A stretch of 64,000 nt of DNA from Bidens hawaiensis (taxonomy: Eukaryota; Streptophyta; Magnoliopsida; Asterales; Asteraceae). Below the pieces are notes generated by a model that worked only from the letters and a program-made list of their open reading frames with translations, was not told where the DNA came from and searched no databases. The translations under genes were made by a program, and so were the position numbers. This document shows, piece by piece, positions 49,500 through 60,777 of this stretch. The first letter of the stretch is position 1. Every line of letters begins with the position of its first letter. The stretch covers positions 58,818 through 122,817 of the forward strand of contig JAIQDT010007657.1 in the NCBI GenBank assembly GCA_021521415.1, in the 5' to 3' direction.

Positions 49500-50090
49500 T
49501 GCTCTTGATGGTTCTTTTTCGGATTCATCTTCTTCCATGGGTTGTGTGGATTCATTGATTATTGGGATCATCTAGAAAGTCTCAGTGGGCATCATTACTC
49601 TCATCTTTGGTCTACGGGACGGTCTTTCACCGTGGTTTGGTTGGGAACTAGCTTCATTGAAGGTGGAACTTCCGGCATTCCATTCTTGTTGTTCGAAGAG
49701 ATATTTCACCCACTCGGAAGATGATTGAGAATTCGGTAGGTATCCGGCTGGATAACATTGTGGTGTCACCGAGGGTTGGCAAGTGGGAATATACGATAGG
49801 TGATACGTCGGTATTTCGGAAGGATTATACATTGGTAGGGTTGGTGGATGGTAGCTTGAGTGTCTTGGTGGCTCCATTCCTTGTTTTGGTGGACTGTCGG
49901 GAACATCTATCGGGTAGTGTCGACTTCCGGGGTAGTACACAGGTTTGGACAAGTCGTGTTCCACATCTTGGTTGAAATAGGCTTCATAATACCCTTCACT
50001 CATGTTGTCTTGGGGTATGGTTCGGCTATTCCGGCCTCCTTTGCCTTGCGCATAAAGTCTTCAATGTGAGCTTTAAACGACATCTATAAT
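49500..50090 (-). pseudogene. gypsy leader ORF, part adjoining the primer site
   Basis: On the minus strand a first short frame (about 50082 down to 50000, MSFKAHIEDFMRKAKEAG..) overlaps the start of a 143-residue frame (49572-50003) that begins MSEGYYEAYFNQDVEHDLSK and is rich in Pro, Tyr and Ser, ending RRPKMRVMMPTETF. More coding-like text (STQPMEEDESEKEPSR) follows in another frame. I know no domain for it. It lies where the element's 5' leader should be and probably joins the 34500-35087 part. Confidence 0.55.
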
Positions 50091-50225
50091 ATGGGTGGTT
50101 TAGAGTGTGGAGTGGGAAAGAAAGGTTACCAGCCTATCTTATCCCTAAACATATAAGCAATTATTTCCTAAACTTGGATCGAAGCTTGGGTATTGTTTTA
50201 TGATACCCAATTCGCTAAGATCGAT

Positions 50226-50238
50226 GGCTCTGATACCA
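50226..50238 (-). other. gypsy primer binding site (initiator Met tRNA)
   Basis: The minus strand reads TGGTATCAGAGCC, the exact complement of the 3' end of plant initiator tRNA-Met. It lies three bases from the LTR edge, which fixes the orientation of the 50242-52150 LTR as a 5' LTR. Confidence 0.93.
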
Positions 50239-50241
50239 ACC

Positions 50242-52150
50242 TGTCACACCCCCGTCTAGGGCCTAGAAGCGTGACCCAACAGTTGGTATCGTATTTGTAA
50301 ATAAATCAAAGTTGTGTTTAGTTTGCGGAAGACTTATAAACTTTAAGGATCGAAAGTGTAATTTATATATATATATTCAAGAGATGGGATAATAAAATAC
50401 CCGCTTAAGTTGTTTATCAAAAGATGTTACTTGTTTATGTATTACAAACCACCGTATAAGTTCATTACAAAATAATCCGAGCCATCGGATATTAGTACTT
50501 CGTCATTTCCAAGCTCTAACTTTGTTCACCTGCAAAATGTAAGAAAATACGTCAGCAACGAATGCTAGTGAACACGCTGACGCAAAATAACTTATTTTAC
50601 TTTATTACCCCTAGAGACTACGCCTGCCTCGGCCCAACGTGGCTTAGGAATAACAAAGTCAAATAACACGTTATAAACTAGAGCCTCTACGCTAGGTCAC
50701 CTCAGCAAACACCGCAGCGTTCGACTTAGTTAAGTACACGTAAATATACACAACGGTCGTACTCCCTGCAGGAGAGCATCCTACGACCAAGGGTGGTGCG
50801 ATCATGCCCATACATCACATAGTACCACCTATGTAAGGATCCAGACATATGTATACCACAGTCTGAGGGCTAGGTTTATACCCATAGTCATAATGGTTTT
50901 AGGAACACATAGTTCCTTGCAAACAATTTCATATAACAAGTTGACTTATTTTGAAAACAAGTGTAAAAGTTTGGGGGCGTATTCACCTTATCTCTTTAGG
51001 ATCGGCTTCACTCACCGTCCAAGGGTCTTTCCCTTTCTTTATCTCGAACCTATAGTTACGAGTATAAATATTTGTTAGTCGGATACACGATCCGGCTTAA
51101 GACCTTTAGTCTTATATCTCAATCCTCGATTGAACCTTTAGTTCAATTCTTATTTACTTGAAAACCTCTTGTTTAAAAGTAAATTATAAACCTTTAGTTT
51201 ATATTCAAAACCCGACGTTTCTTCTTCTCCAAGAAACGTAATTCTTTTCTTTTATTATTTATGAATACTCTTTATTCATTAAATAATATTTCATAACAAA
51301 GGATATACATATATACTTACATACATATATATGTTATCACAATATTCTATAATCATTTATTCATTCATTTCTTTGTTATGTTTTCTTTTTCTTTTATCGA
51401 GGCATCGAGTATAACCTCGACTTAAGGCTTAAGCCTTGAATATAGTATTAAATTATATTGAATTCGATATTACGCCTAACCTTAGTGGCGTACCGAAATC
51501 CTGGGGACTTGAGCAGCACTCCGACGCCGCTTTACTTCTCGATCGTCAAACGATTACACCAAACTTCAATACTCGTTGACACGCTTATCGAGATTCATTG
51601 CCATTTCAACAACACCTTCTTGGTATGTGGGTGGAGGGTAGTACAAACTCTAAGGAAACGTCGATACACAAACGAGAGATTCGAGGCACGCTTAACGAGG
51701 AAACGAGGCACGAATTTCGAGATATTCTAGTGAGAGAGTAGAGAGATGTGAGAGCTGATTTTGGTGTGAGGAATGATCTCCCCTTGGCTGCTATTTATAG
51801 ACAAAACTCGGAACCCCATCGCGCTACGCGATAGGTTCCTGGGCACCTATCGCGTATCGCAATATAGGTGTGATGAGTCATAATGTAGGTCTGCCACGTG
51901 TTGACACGTGGCGGCAGTGTTGCCACGTGGTGACACGTGGCAGCACATAGTGCCACCGTGTGCCACGTGTCACACTGCGTCAGAAGCTCCATCGCGGTAC
52001 GCGATGGACTTCTCCTTTTGTCCATCGCGTAGCGCGATCGTACAAGAAATAAGATTTTCATTTTTAACCCTCAAGTTTGGATTTTGGCAATTTTAGTCCC
52101 TAGACTTTGGAAAGTTGATACTTTGAACTCGAAATTTTCATGTTGTTACA
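50242..52150 (-). repeat. gypsy 5' LTR, 1909 bp
   Basis: Collinear with 27985-29922, about 3% different in the part compared, with small indels in the G-box region. TG..CA ends. Flanked outside by CCTAA. A 90-residue frame (51458-51730) also present in the other LTR is LTR text, not a gene. Confidence 0.93.
51895..51970. promoter_or_regulatory. G-box array in the 5' LTR
   Basis: Five CACGTG palindromes in about 75 bp, as TCTGCCACGTG, GACACGTGG, GCCACGTGG, GACACGTGG and GCCACGTGT. Same position as the array of six in the 3' LTR, but with some repeat units deleted and some sites gained or lost. Confidence 0.75.
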
Positions 52151-52259
52151 CCTAACCTGAACCCGAGATAAAATATTCGGGTCGGTATTTGGGTTGAAAT
52201 ACCCAAATTCGGTTTGACCTGAATAACCCGAAGTATAATTTATCGATGCATGTATCCCT

Positions 52260-54021
52260 AGTTTTCATTGGGTAGTTTAGCGGTGACGTAACAGAGTGAC
52301 CTTATGTATTCTTGTTCGGATGTTTTCAAGACTCCAATTGATATTGGATCTATCACATTGGATCCCAATGCATTAATTTCCATAAAACATGTTGAGAATG
52401 TATCTACAATTCAAAAACTTAAATAGTATAGTATTTAATCCAATATGTATTGAGCATGTTTCTTCAATCTACACAAGTATTAATCCACATGCTACACACT
52501 CCATCTAGTCTAATGCATGCTTGTATGATAAATTTCATATTTTGCTAAATAATATATGTTAATGTTAAATATGGCTGTATATTATGGTTTTATAATGGCT
52601 TGGAATATGTTTTTCTTTTAATTTATGATATTGTTAAGGTGGATAAATTTTATTAATCTGTTAAACCCGAAACCCGAACAAATCGAACTTATTTGGGTCG
52701 GTTCTTGAGTCAGTTTGTTCTAGGGTTTATCACATAGTTAATTCTGACATGTTTCAAGTTAGAGGGATGTGACGATATGAATTATAAACGGTGGTTCATT
52801 ATAATACATTGAGAATTTAATAAGAAGACACAATTACGTAGTTCGTTCCTGATGTTTATTTAAATTAACAAGATTGTGTACTAAGGTTTAAAGTTACAAG
52901 TATGATGTGTACTAAGGTTTCAATTTTGTAACAATGCTATGTACTAACTTTAACTCCCGTTAAAAGTTAATAGAATTTGATTCAACTCGCCATCGTAATG
53001 CTCAGGTTTATCAATGCCCAGGCTTCAACGCTCGAAATTTACCAGCGTGTGATTTTTACTGAACGAATAAACATCGTTTTAAATATTGTATTTCTTTTGG
53101 TATGTTAATTTTTTTACATGTCAGTTCAACAAATCTATATTTGGGTTTTATGAAGGTACCTTTACGAACATAAGCAATGCTAGGGGTGCTCATCGGATCG
53201 GATGATGGATTATTCGAGTAATTCGGATTTGAAAATTTTTGGACCCTATCCGAAATCCGATTTGATCCGAATTAGGAATATTCCTATCCGATCTGAATAT
53301 ATCCGAATTCAATTCGGATCGGATTCGGATAATATCCGAATAATCTGAAATTATTCGAATAATCCGAAATAAACCTAAAAAAAATCCAACTTTTTTGTTC
53401 CTAAAATTCGATAGTTTAGAATCACAATAAACATACAAACCGGAAAATACGAATTACTCTTAACAAAAATTTAAAGTTTAAACTTCAAATAATAATTGTC
53501 ATACTAATCACAACGTGAAATTTCAAAATATTCCAAAACAAAATATGCCAAACATTTTAATGAAAATGTGTAATGACAATAATGTCTTAAGCTTCTTTGC
53601 ACTTTCAGTTAACATTTAACGTGAAATTTCAAAATATTCCAAAACACAAATATGCCAAACATTTTAATGAAAATGTGTAATGACAATAATGCCCTAAGCT
53701 TCTTTGCACTTTCAGTTAATATTTAACGAAAGTTAAAGTTAGTACCTAACATTGTTATAAAATTAAAACTTTAATAACTAAATATATGACTTTTAAATCT
53801 TACTACTCTATTTTATTACCTTATGTACGTAATCGTCAGATACCAACAACGTAGTTGTGTCTAATAATAATAAACTTGTTCATTGAAATCCATAAACATA
53901 ACTCAAAATATATGATTAGGTGGTGGTTTCATAGTTAAAAAAATAACAATTTAAATTTAGGTATTCGAAGCAAATAAGTGATGTTTTTAGTGACTGATAG
54001 TTGATGCTTGATAACTAATAG
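52260..54021. other. Spacer between gypsy and copy B
   Basis: No gene is seen. It holds one hAT-like MITE left end (53181, TAGGGGTGCTCATCGGATCGG, followed by TCCGAAT-rich text to about 53440) whose right end I could not find, and a tandem repeat at 53512-53728. Confidence 0.5.
53512..53728. repeat. Tandem duplication, 106-107 bp unit
   Basis: Units start at 53512 and 53618 (AACGTGAAATTTCAAAATATT) and both contain CTTCTTTGCACTTTCAGTTAA. A one-base insertion and a few substitutions separate them. Confidence 0.88.
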
Positions 54022-54814
54022 TAGAGGTGTAAAAAAACCGGTTTGGACCGGTTTTAGGTAAACTGAACCGGTTTGGGTTTAAAACTGGTTTCACCTAAAC
54101 CGGTTCTCAAACCGACCCAACCCATCATGGGCGTAGCTTTAGTTGGAACCAAGGGTGGCCCCGGCCCCTCCGTTTTTTCGCTCGGTAGTGTAAAGTTATC
54201 ATTTTTCGGCCGAAAATTTTTATACATAGTGTAAATTTACCCGTTTTCGAATGAGATTTTGAGCCCGCCCCCTCAGTTTTTTGCTCGGTAGTGTAAATTT
54301 ATCTACTTTTTGCCCGAAAATTTTTATACATAGTGTAAATTTTCCCGTTTTCAATCGAATTTTTGAGCCCGGCCTCCTTTTTTTCGCTCGGCAGTGTAAC
54401 TTTATCCTTTTTCAGCCGAAAATATTTATACATGGTATAAATTCACCTGTTTCCGACCGAAATTTTGAGCCCGCCCCCCTCTAGTCTGAATTCTTTTTGT
54501 ACATATTGAGTCCGGCCCCCCTCGACGTGTATGTCTAAGCTTCGCCACTGCAACCCGTCAGTTTCAGGATCGGTTCCCTTTAATATCTACTAAACTGGTT
54601 TTAAAACCGAACCGGTTTGAGAAACACCGGTTTAAAACCGGTCAAACCGGTTTATGAAACGAACCGACGTGCTCAGGTCGACATATCTTGCTTCTAAACC
54701 GGTTTATAAATCGAACTGGTTTGAGTCAAATCGGTTTTGACCGGTCGTTGTCCAAACCGGTTTGGTTTATAAACCGGTTCCGTTTGAATTTAAAACCGGT
54801 TTTGTACAACTCTA
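54022..54814. mobile_element. hAT-type MITE, AACCGG-rich, with a nested element inside
   Basis: Ends TAGAGGTGTAAAA and TTGTACAACTCTA. The flanks ACTAATAG and GCTAATCA share only CTAAT, so the target duplication is decayed. The outer parts are full of AACCGG / CCGGTT. A second element (54126-54550) is nested in it. In copy A only the part right of 35088 survives. Confidence 0.65.
54118..54558. mobile_element. Nested 425-bp element with CAGTGGCGAAGCTT-type ends
   Basis: 54126-54550, left end CATGGGCGTAGCTT, right end AAGCTTCGCCACTG (inverted), flanked by CAACCCAT and CAACCCGT, an 8-bp target duplication with one change. The body is 3-4 degenerate units of about 100 bp each with CTCGGTAGTGTAAA, CCGAAAAT-TTTTATACAT and TTTTGAGCCCG. 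Noncoding. The block border of copy A falls inside it. Confidence 0.7.
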
Positions 54815-57696
54815 GCTAATCAATACAAACAAAATATTAGGATGAGTAGGTGGAGCGGGTGAAGGCCCATAGGGCCTGCTGTTTAATATAAGCTTAATTT
54901 TTATGATGTGTCCCAAGATAGAGCCCACTCCGTAAAGTACTATTTCTCTCTGTCGCTAATGATGATTCACATTTTGAATGCACAAGTAATTTAGGCTAAT
55001 TCTTATAATGTACGAAGCCACCAACCATAGTTCTTGTTTCTTGTCACTGTATTTTTATATATGAAAGGTCATATTCATTAAAAGAAAATAACAAAATGCA
55101 ACAACCCACAGGATACAAAAATAAAACTGTAACCATAAGCTTTAGTTATATTCGAAGTTAGATTAGGTATTTAAGAGACGAGACTTCGTATTTTGTTCAA
55201 CTCATATGTTTATAATTCTAAAATTATCAAAACAAAAATAATTTATTAATTCATAGACACAAGTAACAAAAATAATCCGATGAAAAGTTACGAAAAAAGT
55301 TCGATGATTAGATGTAAAGCAGTTTCTTAACATGTTATAATCCTAGATATACTACAATCGCCCTTATTTTACCTTTTCAGTTATGATATTTAAAAACAAA
55401 CAGCCCGTTCATCCTCCTCTGTGTAGTATATACAACTATACAAGTATTCAACTATATTAATTGGCCGCTTAACATTTTAGCTTTATTTACCAATCAAGCA
55501 AACCGATTTGAACATAGCTACAACTAGATGCACGTAATACACACATGTGACACATAGTATAACGGTATGATTCTTTTAAAACTTTTGGAACAACAATTTC
55601 ACAAACCAGTTTGATCAACGATCAAGACTTAAATAGCTTTACACTCAACAAATATAAAGTACAATTCACTTTATTTTTGTAAGACAGGTTTTAAGCGTGT
55701 ACAAATTAAGGTTATATCATTAATACTTGTAAATATATAATGCTTCTTCAGGTGTACTCAGTCAACCTAAAACTCGTCAACCCCAACCGACCAAACCCAT
55801 AAAAGAACAATGTATTATATGAATAAGTTACTTTTCTGGATTTGGACTCAAAAGGTGAATAAAATTGAGTGTGGGTTTAGTAATTAATTAAAAGTTATTA
55901 ATGAATAAAGGATGCAAAGAAAGAGTTCACGTGACATATCCATCAAATCCGGATCTGAAAATGCTTCGGAAAGTATGAAAGCGTTAGCTTGACGTGTGTT
56001 CCATCCCCCACATTGACCGGCTCATTTATACCCTTCAAACACTTACTAATTATACTTAGGAATTGTAATATTTAAATACTACAAATATTATAACCAACAG
56101 TTCCATTGTTGGAAAAAGTAATAATAAAAATTCATTAACCATCAACTAAAATATAAAGGATGTTCCAATTGATGTTTGACATATGTTAATGGTTAAGAGA
56201 TTTTTATATTTTCAAGTTCAAAACTTAATTCAATAGGGTTTTTCAACAGTGGTTGGTTTTCTCTTGATAGTGTTCATGAGTGAATCAGATATAGAGCGAC
56301 AGCTGTCATCATATCTTAAAAAGACTCACTTAAGTATTGAGGATAGTTTCAAATACTACTAAAAATAGGTTTTAGAATATAGCATAGTAGACTATAGCTT
56401 GTAAGAATTATAGTGAGTAGCCTCCAGATAATGAAATTGATACTGGAGTAGTCAAACGAACCTAATTAGTAAAAACATTGACAAAACATAGGATTGGGTA
56501 GTTAAAGGTTCCACACTTGTCTAACCTAACCTATAAACAAACTCCCAAATAAAACTTTTAACTATAATAAATGGATTGTGTTTTTTTTGTTGGTATGCCA
56601 AACATAACACAAATACAAAATTTTACGTGAAAGGAAAAAGGAACACAAATCATGTACACATGAATTAACACAACACAAATATTCACGAGTAGACATGAAG
56701 TCATGAAGATGGCCTGACTTTTTTTTACTTTGCATATTAATATTTTAAAATTATAAATTTACAACCAAAAATAAAAATATATATATAAGGATTACATTTA
56801 ATTAAAAAAAGCACGATACTTACTTTTCATTTTAACTTTTAAACTTTCACATATAATACTAAACTAGTTTAGAGAATGAGATAAAATACATCTTTTCAAA
56901 TTATAAAAAGTTTCTTTGCACATTCAACAAAAAAAACCTTGCCCAAAATCATTTAGTCTAAAATAAAGCCTATGCTATACTAGGTTTGTCATTTGTGTCG
57001 TGTTAAAAACTAACACATTCGCATATTTCTTCTCAGTTAAGTTTTTCTTAACATAATTTTAACTAATAATAACTTGTTTTTGTATTTACAGTAGTCACTA
57101 TCATTAGTAGAAAGATTCGGGAAGATTAGTAAAAGAAGTTAGGCTAAATGAAATAAGTGAGACACAAACCAATTTATATAGTATTTTAATTATAAAATAA
57201 ATTGACTTTATAAACCAAACAAAATGATTGGATCAATAATTCGACAAAACCCCATATAATATTCAATAACGATAACGATTTGTTAAATTAAAACCAAAAC
57301 AGTGATCGAGTACCAAAGCAATAGCCAATTGGTACATGGAATTATTATTTATTAATCCAAATAATGTTTTAAAATATTGAATTTTATAGTTTTCCATAAG
57401 ATAATTTGTTTGTAAAACCAAAATACTGTTAAGTTTAAGGACATAACTTAATCTTAATAAAGGATAATTTATATCAAATATAAATGCAACATATTATGAC
57501 AATAGGCCAATACTAGGATTTTTCCTCTTGCGTTGTATCAGGAAATATGTATATGTAATTTCTCCATCCCGTTGTAGCCGAAAACTTAATATGAAAATAA
57601 GCGTCGCAACTATCGTTTGATCAATCTTGAAAGTTAGTGGGGATATCTTTCGTTTTTTTTCTTTTGATTGAGGTAAGGGTTAATAGGTTTTTTGTT

Positions 57697-57966
57697 TATG
57701 TACCTAGAGGTGCACATACCGGTTTAAAACTCAAAATCGATTTGAGCAAGTTACGATCAGCTTCGGTTCAGGTTTTGACCAGTTTTTGCTCGGTTATGGC
57801 CAGTTTCGGTTCGGTTAACCCGTTTGGAACCAGTTTTGGTGAGGAAAATTACAAACCGGTTCTAAACCTACAGTTTCAATCGATTCCAAACCGATTTCTA
57901 TATAATCGATTTTAAACCGATTCAATTTCAGTTTAATTGACCAGTTTGTCCACCTCTGTATGTACA
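57697..57966. mobile_element. hAT MITE (254 bp) in copy B
   Basis: 57705-57958, same element, same flanks as 38830-39083, a few substitutions. Present in both copies, so it inserted before the duplication. Confidence 0.85.
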
Positions 57967-60777
57967 AGGTCAATAAGGGTTGACATTGGCTTGCTATGAA
58001 ACGTTCTAGCCTATATAAAATTCAATATATAAAATAATAAGCATTCAAGGTTGTCAATAAAATATATAGGTTTATTATATCAACATTATGTACTTGTTCA
58101 ACAAAAATTATTGTACTTAGAATATCAAAATATATTTTCAAATAATCCAATTTTGATAGTAATAAACATGAAAACAATTTTGATTATAATTAAAATGAAA
58201 ATTATGTGTTAAAAAGACGAGGGGATGAGATTCGAAAACCCCACCTTTCGGTTATTTATAAGATCGAGACCAGGGCAGAGGGGAAATACCTTAACTTTCC
58301 TTAATTACTTAGTTTGTTACTTTTTTAATTAAAAGAAAAGAAAGAGAATGAAAAGAAAACTTAGGCCTTAAAACTTTCCTACCAAATATGACATGATTAT
58401 GAATGAAAGTTTATAGCCCATTACAATATTACTAATTTACATTATCTCAATTCTCTTTTCCATGTTGCTAAGAGGACATTCTTTCCAATCTAACTCAATA
58501 ATGTAATTAACACTTTCTTATCTTTTATTTTATTTTAACTCGAGAATTTCTTTTAAGTATATAATTTATTTTCCTTTCTTCCCATATTCAATCTTATAAT
58601 TTCTTTTTCTTGTATTTTAAACCCGAGAATACAATGTTAGTGATAATCTAAGAAACTAGGCCTAAAAAACAAAAAGAGATTTGTGAGACGAGAATCAAAC
58701 CCTTTACCTTTTGGCTAGAGGCATGTCTACCCCCATAAAAAAGTGCATGTGTATATCCAAGTATATATACGAGTATTTGCGACCCATGCTTTAAGCATTC
58801 CACGACCTTTCATGACAATGGAGAAATTAAGGGACTAAAATTGTCAAAACTGAAAGACAAAGTCCAAGGGCTAATATGCTACTTTTTTAAATTAAATCTA
58901 AACGGATCATATGCATTTGGATCTATACGGGTTGTATGATAGTTCTTAACCACTCTTCAAACAATTTAAACAAATATGTGGTTTAGCCCCATGATTTATA
59001 CGATGTGAGCCATATTAGGTTAGACGAGCTGTATGCTCATCTTATCAAATGTGTCATTTTTTGACGACAAACATCTCATTTGCTCTGTCACTTTTCGTTT
59101 CAAGTAGTATCTAGACACAAGAACTCACATTCATAGACACTTCGTTTTAGCAAAAATTTTGTTGGTGCATGTTTTGTAACAGATGATCTTTTGTGTTTGT
59201 TAGAATTGAGAGCAACGGTCAAAGGGGAGTCTGTTGGTGCATTTTGTGACCGTCGCTATGCAATTCTGATCAGCGGAGACGAAGTGACGAAGTTAGAACA
59301 ACTTCACCGTAGGGGAAGTTGTAACAACTTCTGCCATAGGCGAAGTTATAACAACTTCGCCTACAGGCCCAAGCCCAAGCCTGCGAAGTTGTTTTGTCTA
59401 TATATATATGTGTCTTGTTTAGGTTTGAGTATCCAAAAAAGTTAGAGTATTGTGAGTTCAGTTCAGTTGTTTAGAGAGAAACCGAGAGGGAGTGTCGAGT
59501 GGGCAGACCCGACGTAGAGCTCACCTCGGGTCGGCCGTCATTTGTTTTTGTTCGGTTTGTAACGTGGTTTGATTATTAAATGAAAGGATCTGCATATTCG
59601 GTTATCCCATTCATGTGTTTGTTCGTGTGTTGGTTTGTGTGTAATCGTGTTCTTCGTCTTCTACACCAATAAACGAGTCTAGGAGGATTCCGCACTCCTA
59701 GTCCCCGTGCGGATCTCGTATCGATCAGCGACGCCCCGGGGGGACTTACAAATTTTTTAGTGTTAATTACATAGTTCTTCGACATAGGGCTCTTGTGCAA
59801 ATTACAATCAGGATATGAAGCTTTGACCAAAAGTATCAAGGCGTTAGAACTGTCCATTTAAGTAAAATATTATCAGTTCAGGTAAGAATTCTTGACCCTA
59901 ACTTTTTTTCCATTACGTTATATAACACTAAGAAACGATCATTTGCAAATGATTAAGGAAAGTATAAAACCTTAACCAAAAGGAGTAGGAAGTAAGTGTT
60001 GGTAATAAAACCCCTTTTCGAAACTCAATACCATCCTTTAAACATGATTTTCGATTAAACATCTTGCATATCAAAGTTTTAAACATACTGATAAACATTG
60101 AACTGAAAAGAAACCAACATTTTGGTTTATAATGCCCAAAATGCGTATGAACCGTATAGGCGTATACTACATTATGAACCATATAACCCTTTTTTCACAA
60201 ACATATATGATTTGATATGTTAGTTGCCATATCTAACAATACAAACTGTATGACAAGTATGATTACTACAATATGATTTTAAAAACAACACGAACTAAAA
60301 CATAAACCAAATATCATAGTGATGCATGCATTATATCACTGGACTGTACGTGCTTAATACATAAACATGATTTTTATAAAACTTGATTTAAAAAGTTTAA
60401 AACCCGAAATGAGACTGATTTATTAATAAAGGGTTTAAATATAAACCTTGAATCCTATTAAGATCTTGAAACCTTAAACATACGAAACTTAATTAATAGG
60501 TCAATTTGAGAAAAATATGTATGAGCGACCTAATTAGAATGTTTTTAAAATTTGGTTAATATTGTATGAGATATTCCCTTTTTAAAATTAAAACATTATA
60601 CAATCTCAATTTCCAGAAAAGATAATCACATATAACTTAAATAACAAAGTTATCCCTTATCACTAAAAGTTGTTAATATTTAAAAATCTCATTAAATTAG
60701 ATAACAAAACGTCAATTGTTGAAATTGTTTGTTTGCTTCACATGTCACCCATCTAAAATAAAAAAACGTATCCAAGT

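Larger units (their letters stand above)
27980..52155 (-). mobile_element. Ty3/gypsy chromovirus (Tekay-like), one insertion split by about 14.4 kb of other DNA
   Basis: The two outer LTR edges carry the same 5-bp target duplication, CCTAA, at 27980-27984 and 52151-52155. On the minus strand the order is 5' LTR (50242-52150), tRNA-iMet primer site (50226-50238), leader ORF text to about 49500, then a break. The element resumes at 35087 with more leader, gag, protease, RT, RNase H, integrase, a chromodomain-like C-terminus, a polypurine tract and the 3' LTR (27985-29922). The LTRs differ by about 3% in the first 390 bp I compared. The DNA in between (35088 to about 49500) is not gypsy: it holds a duplicated block and host genes. 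Coding frames are broken. Lineage is inferred from the chromodomain and iMet primer site. Confidence 0.88.

Noticed and set aside
51458..51730. A 90-residue frame conserved between 29199-29471 and 51458-51730
   Set aside because: Both lie at the same position of the two gypsy LTRs. The conservation is LTR identity, not selection on a protein, and the frame runs against the element.
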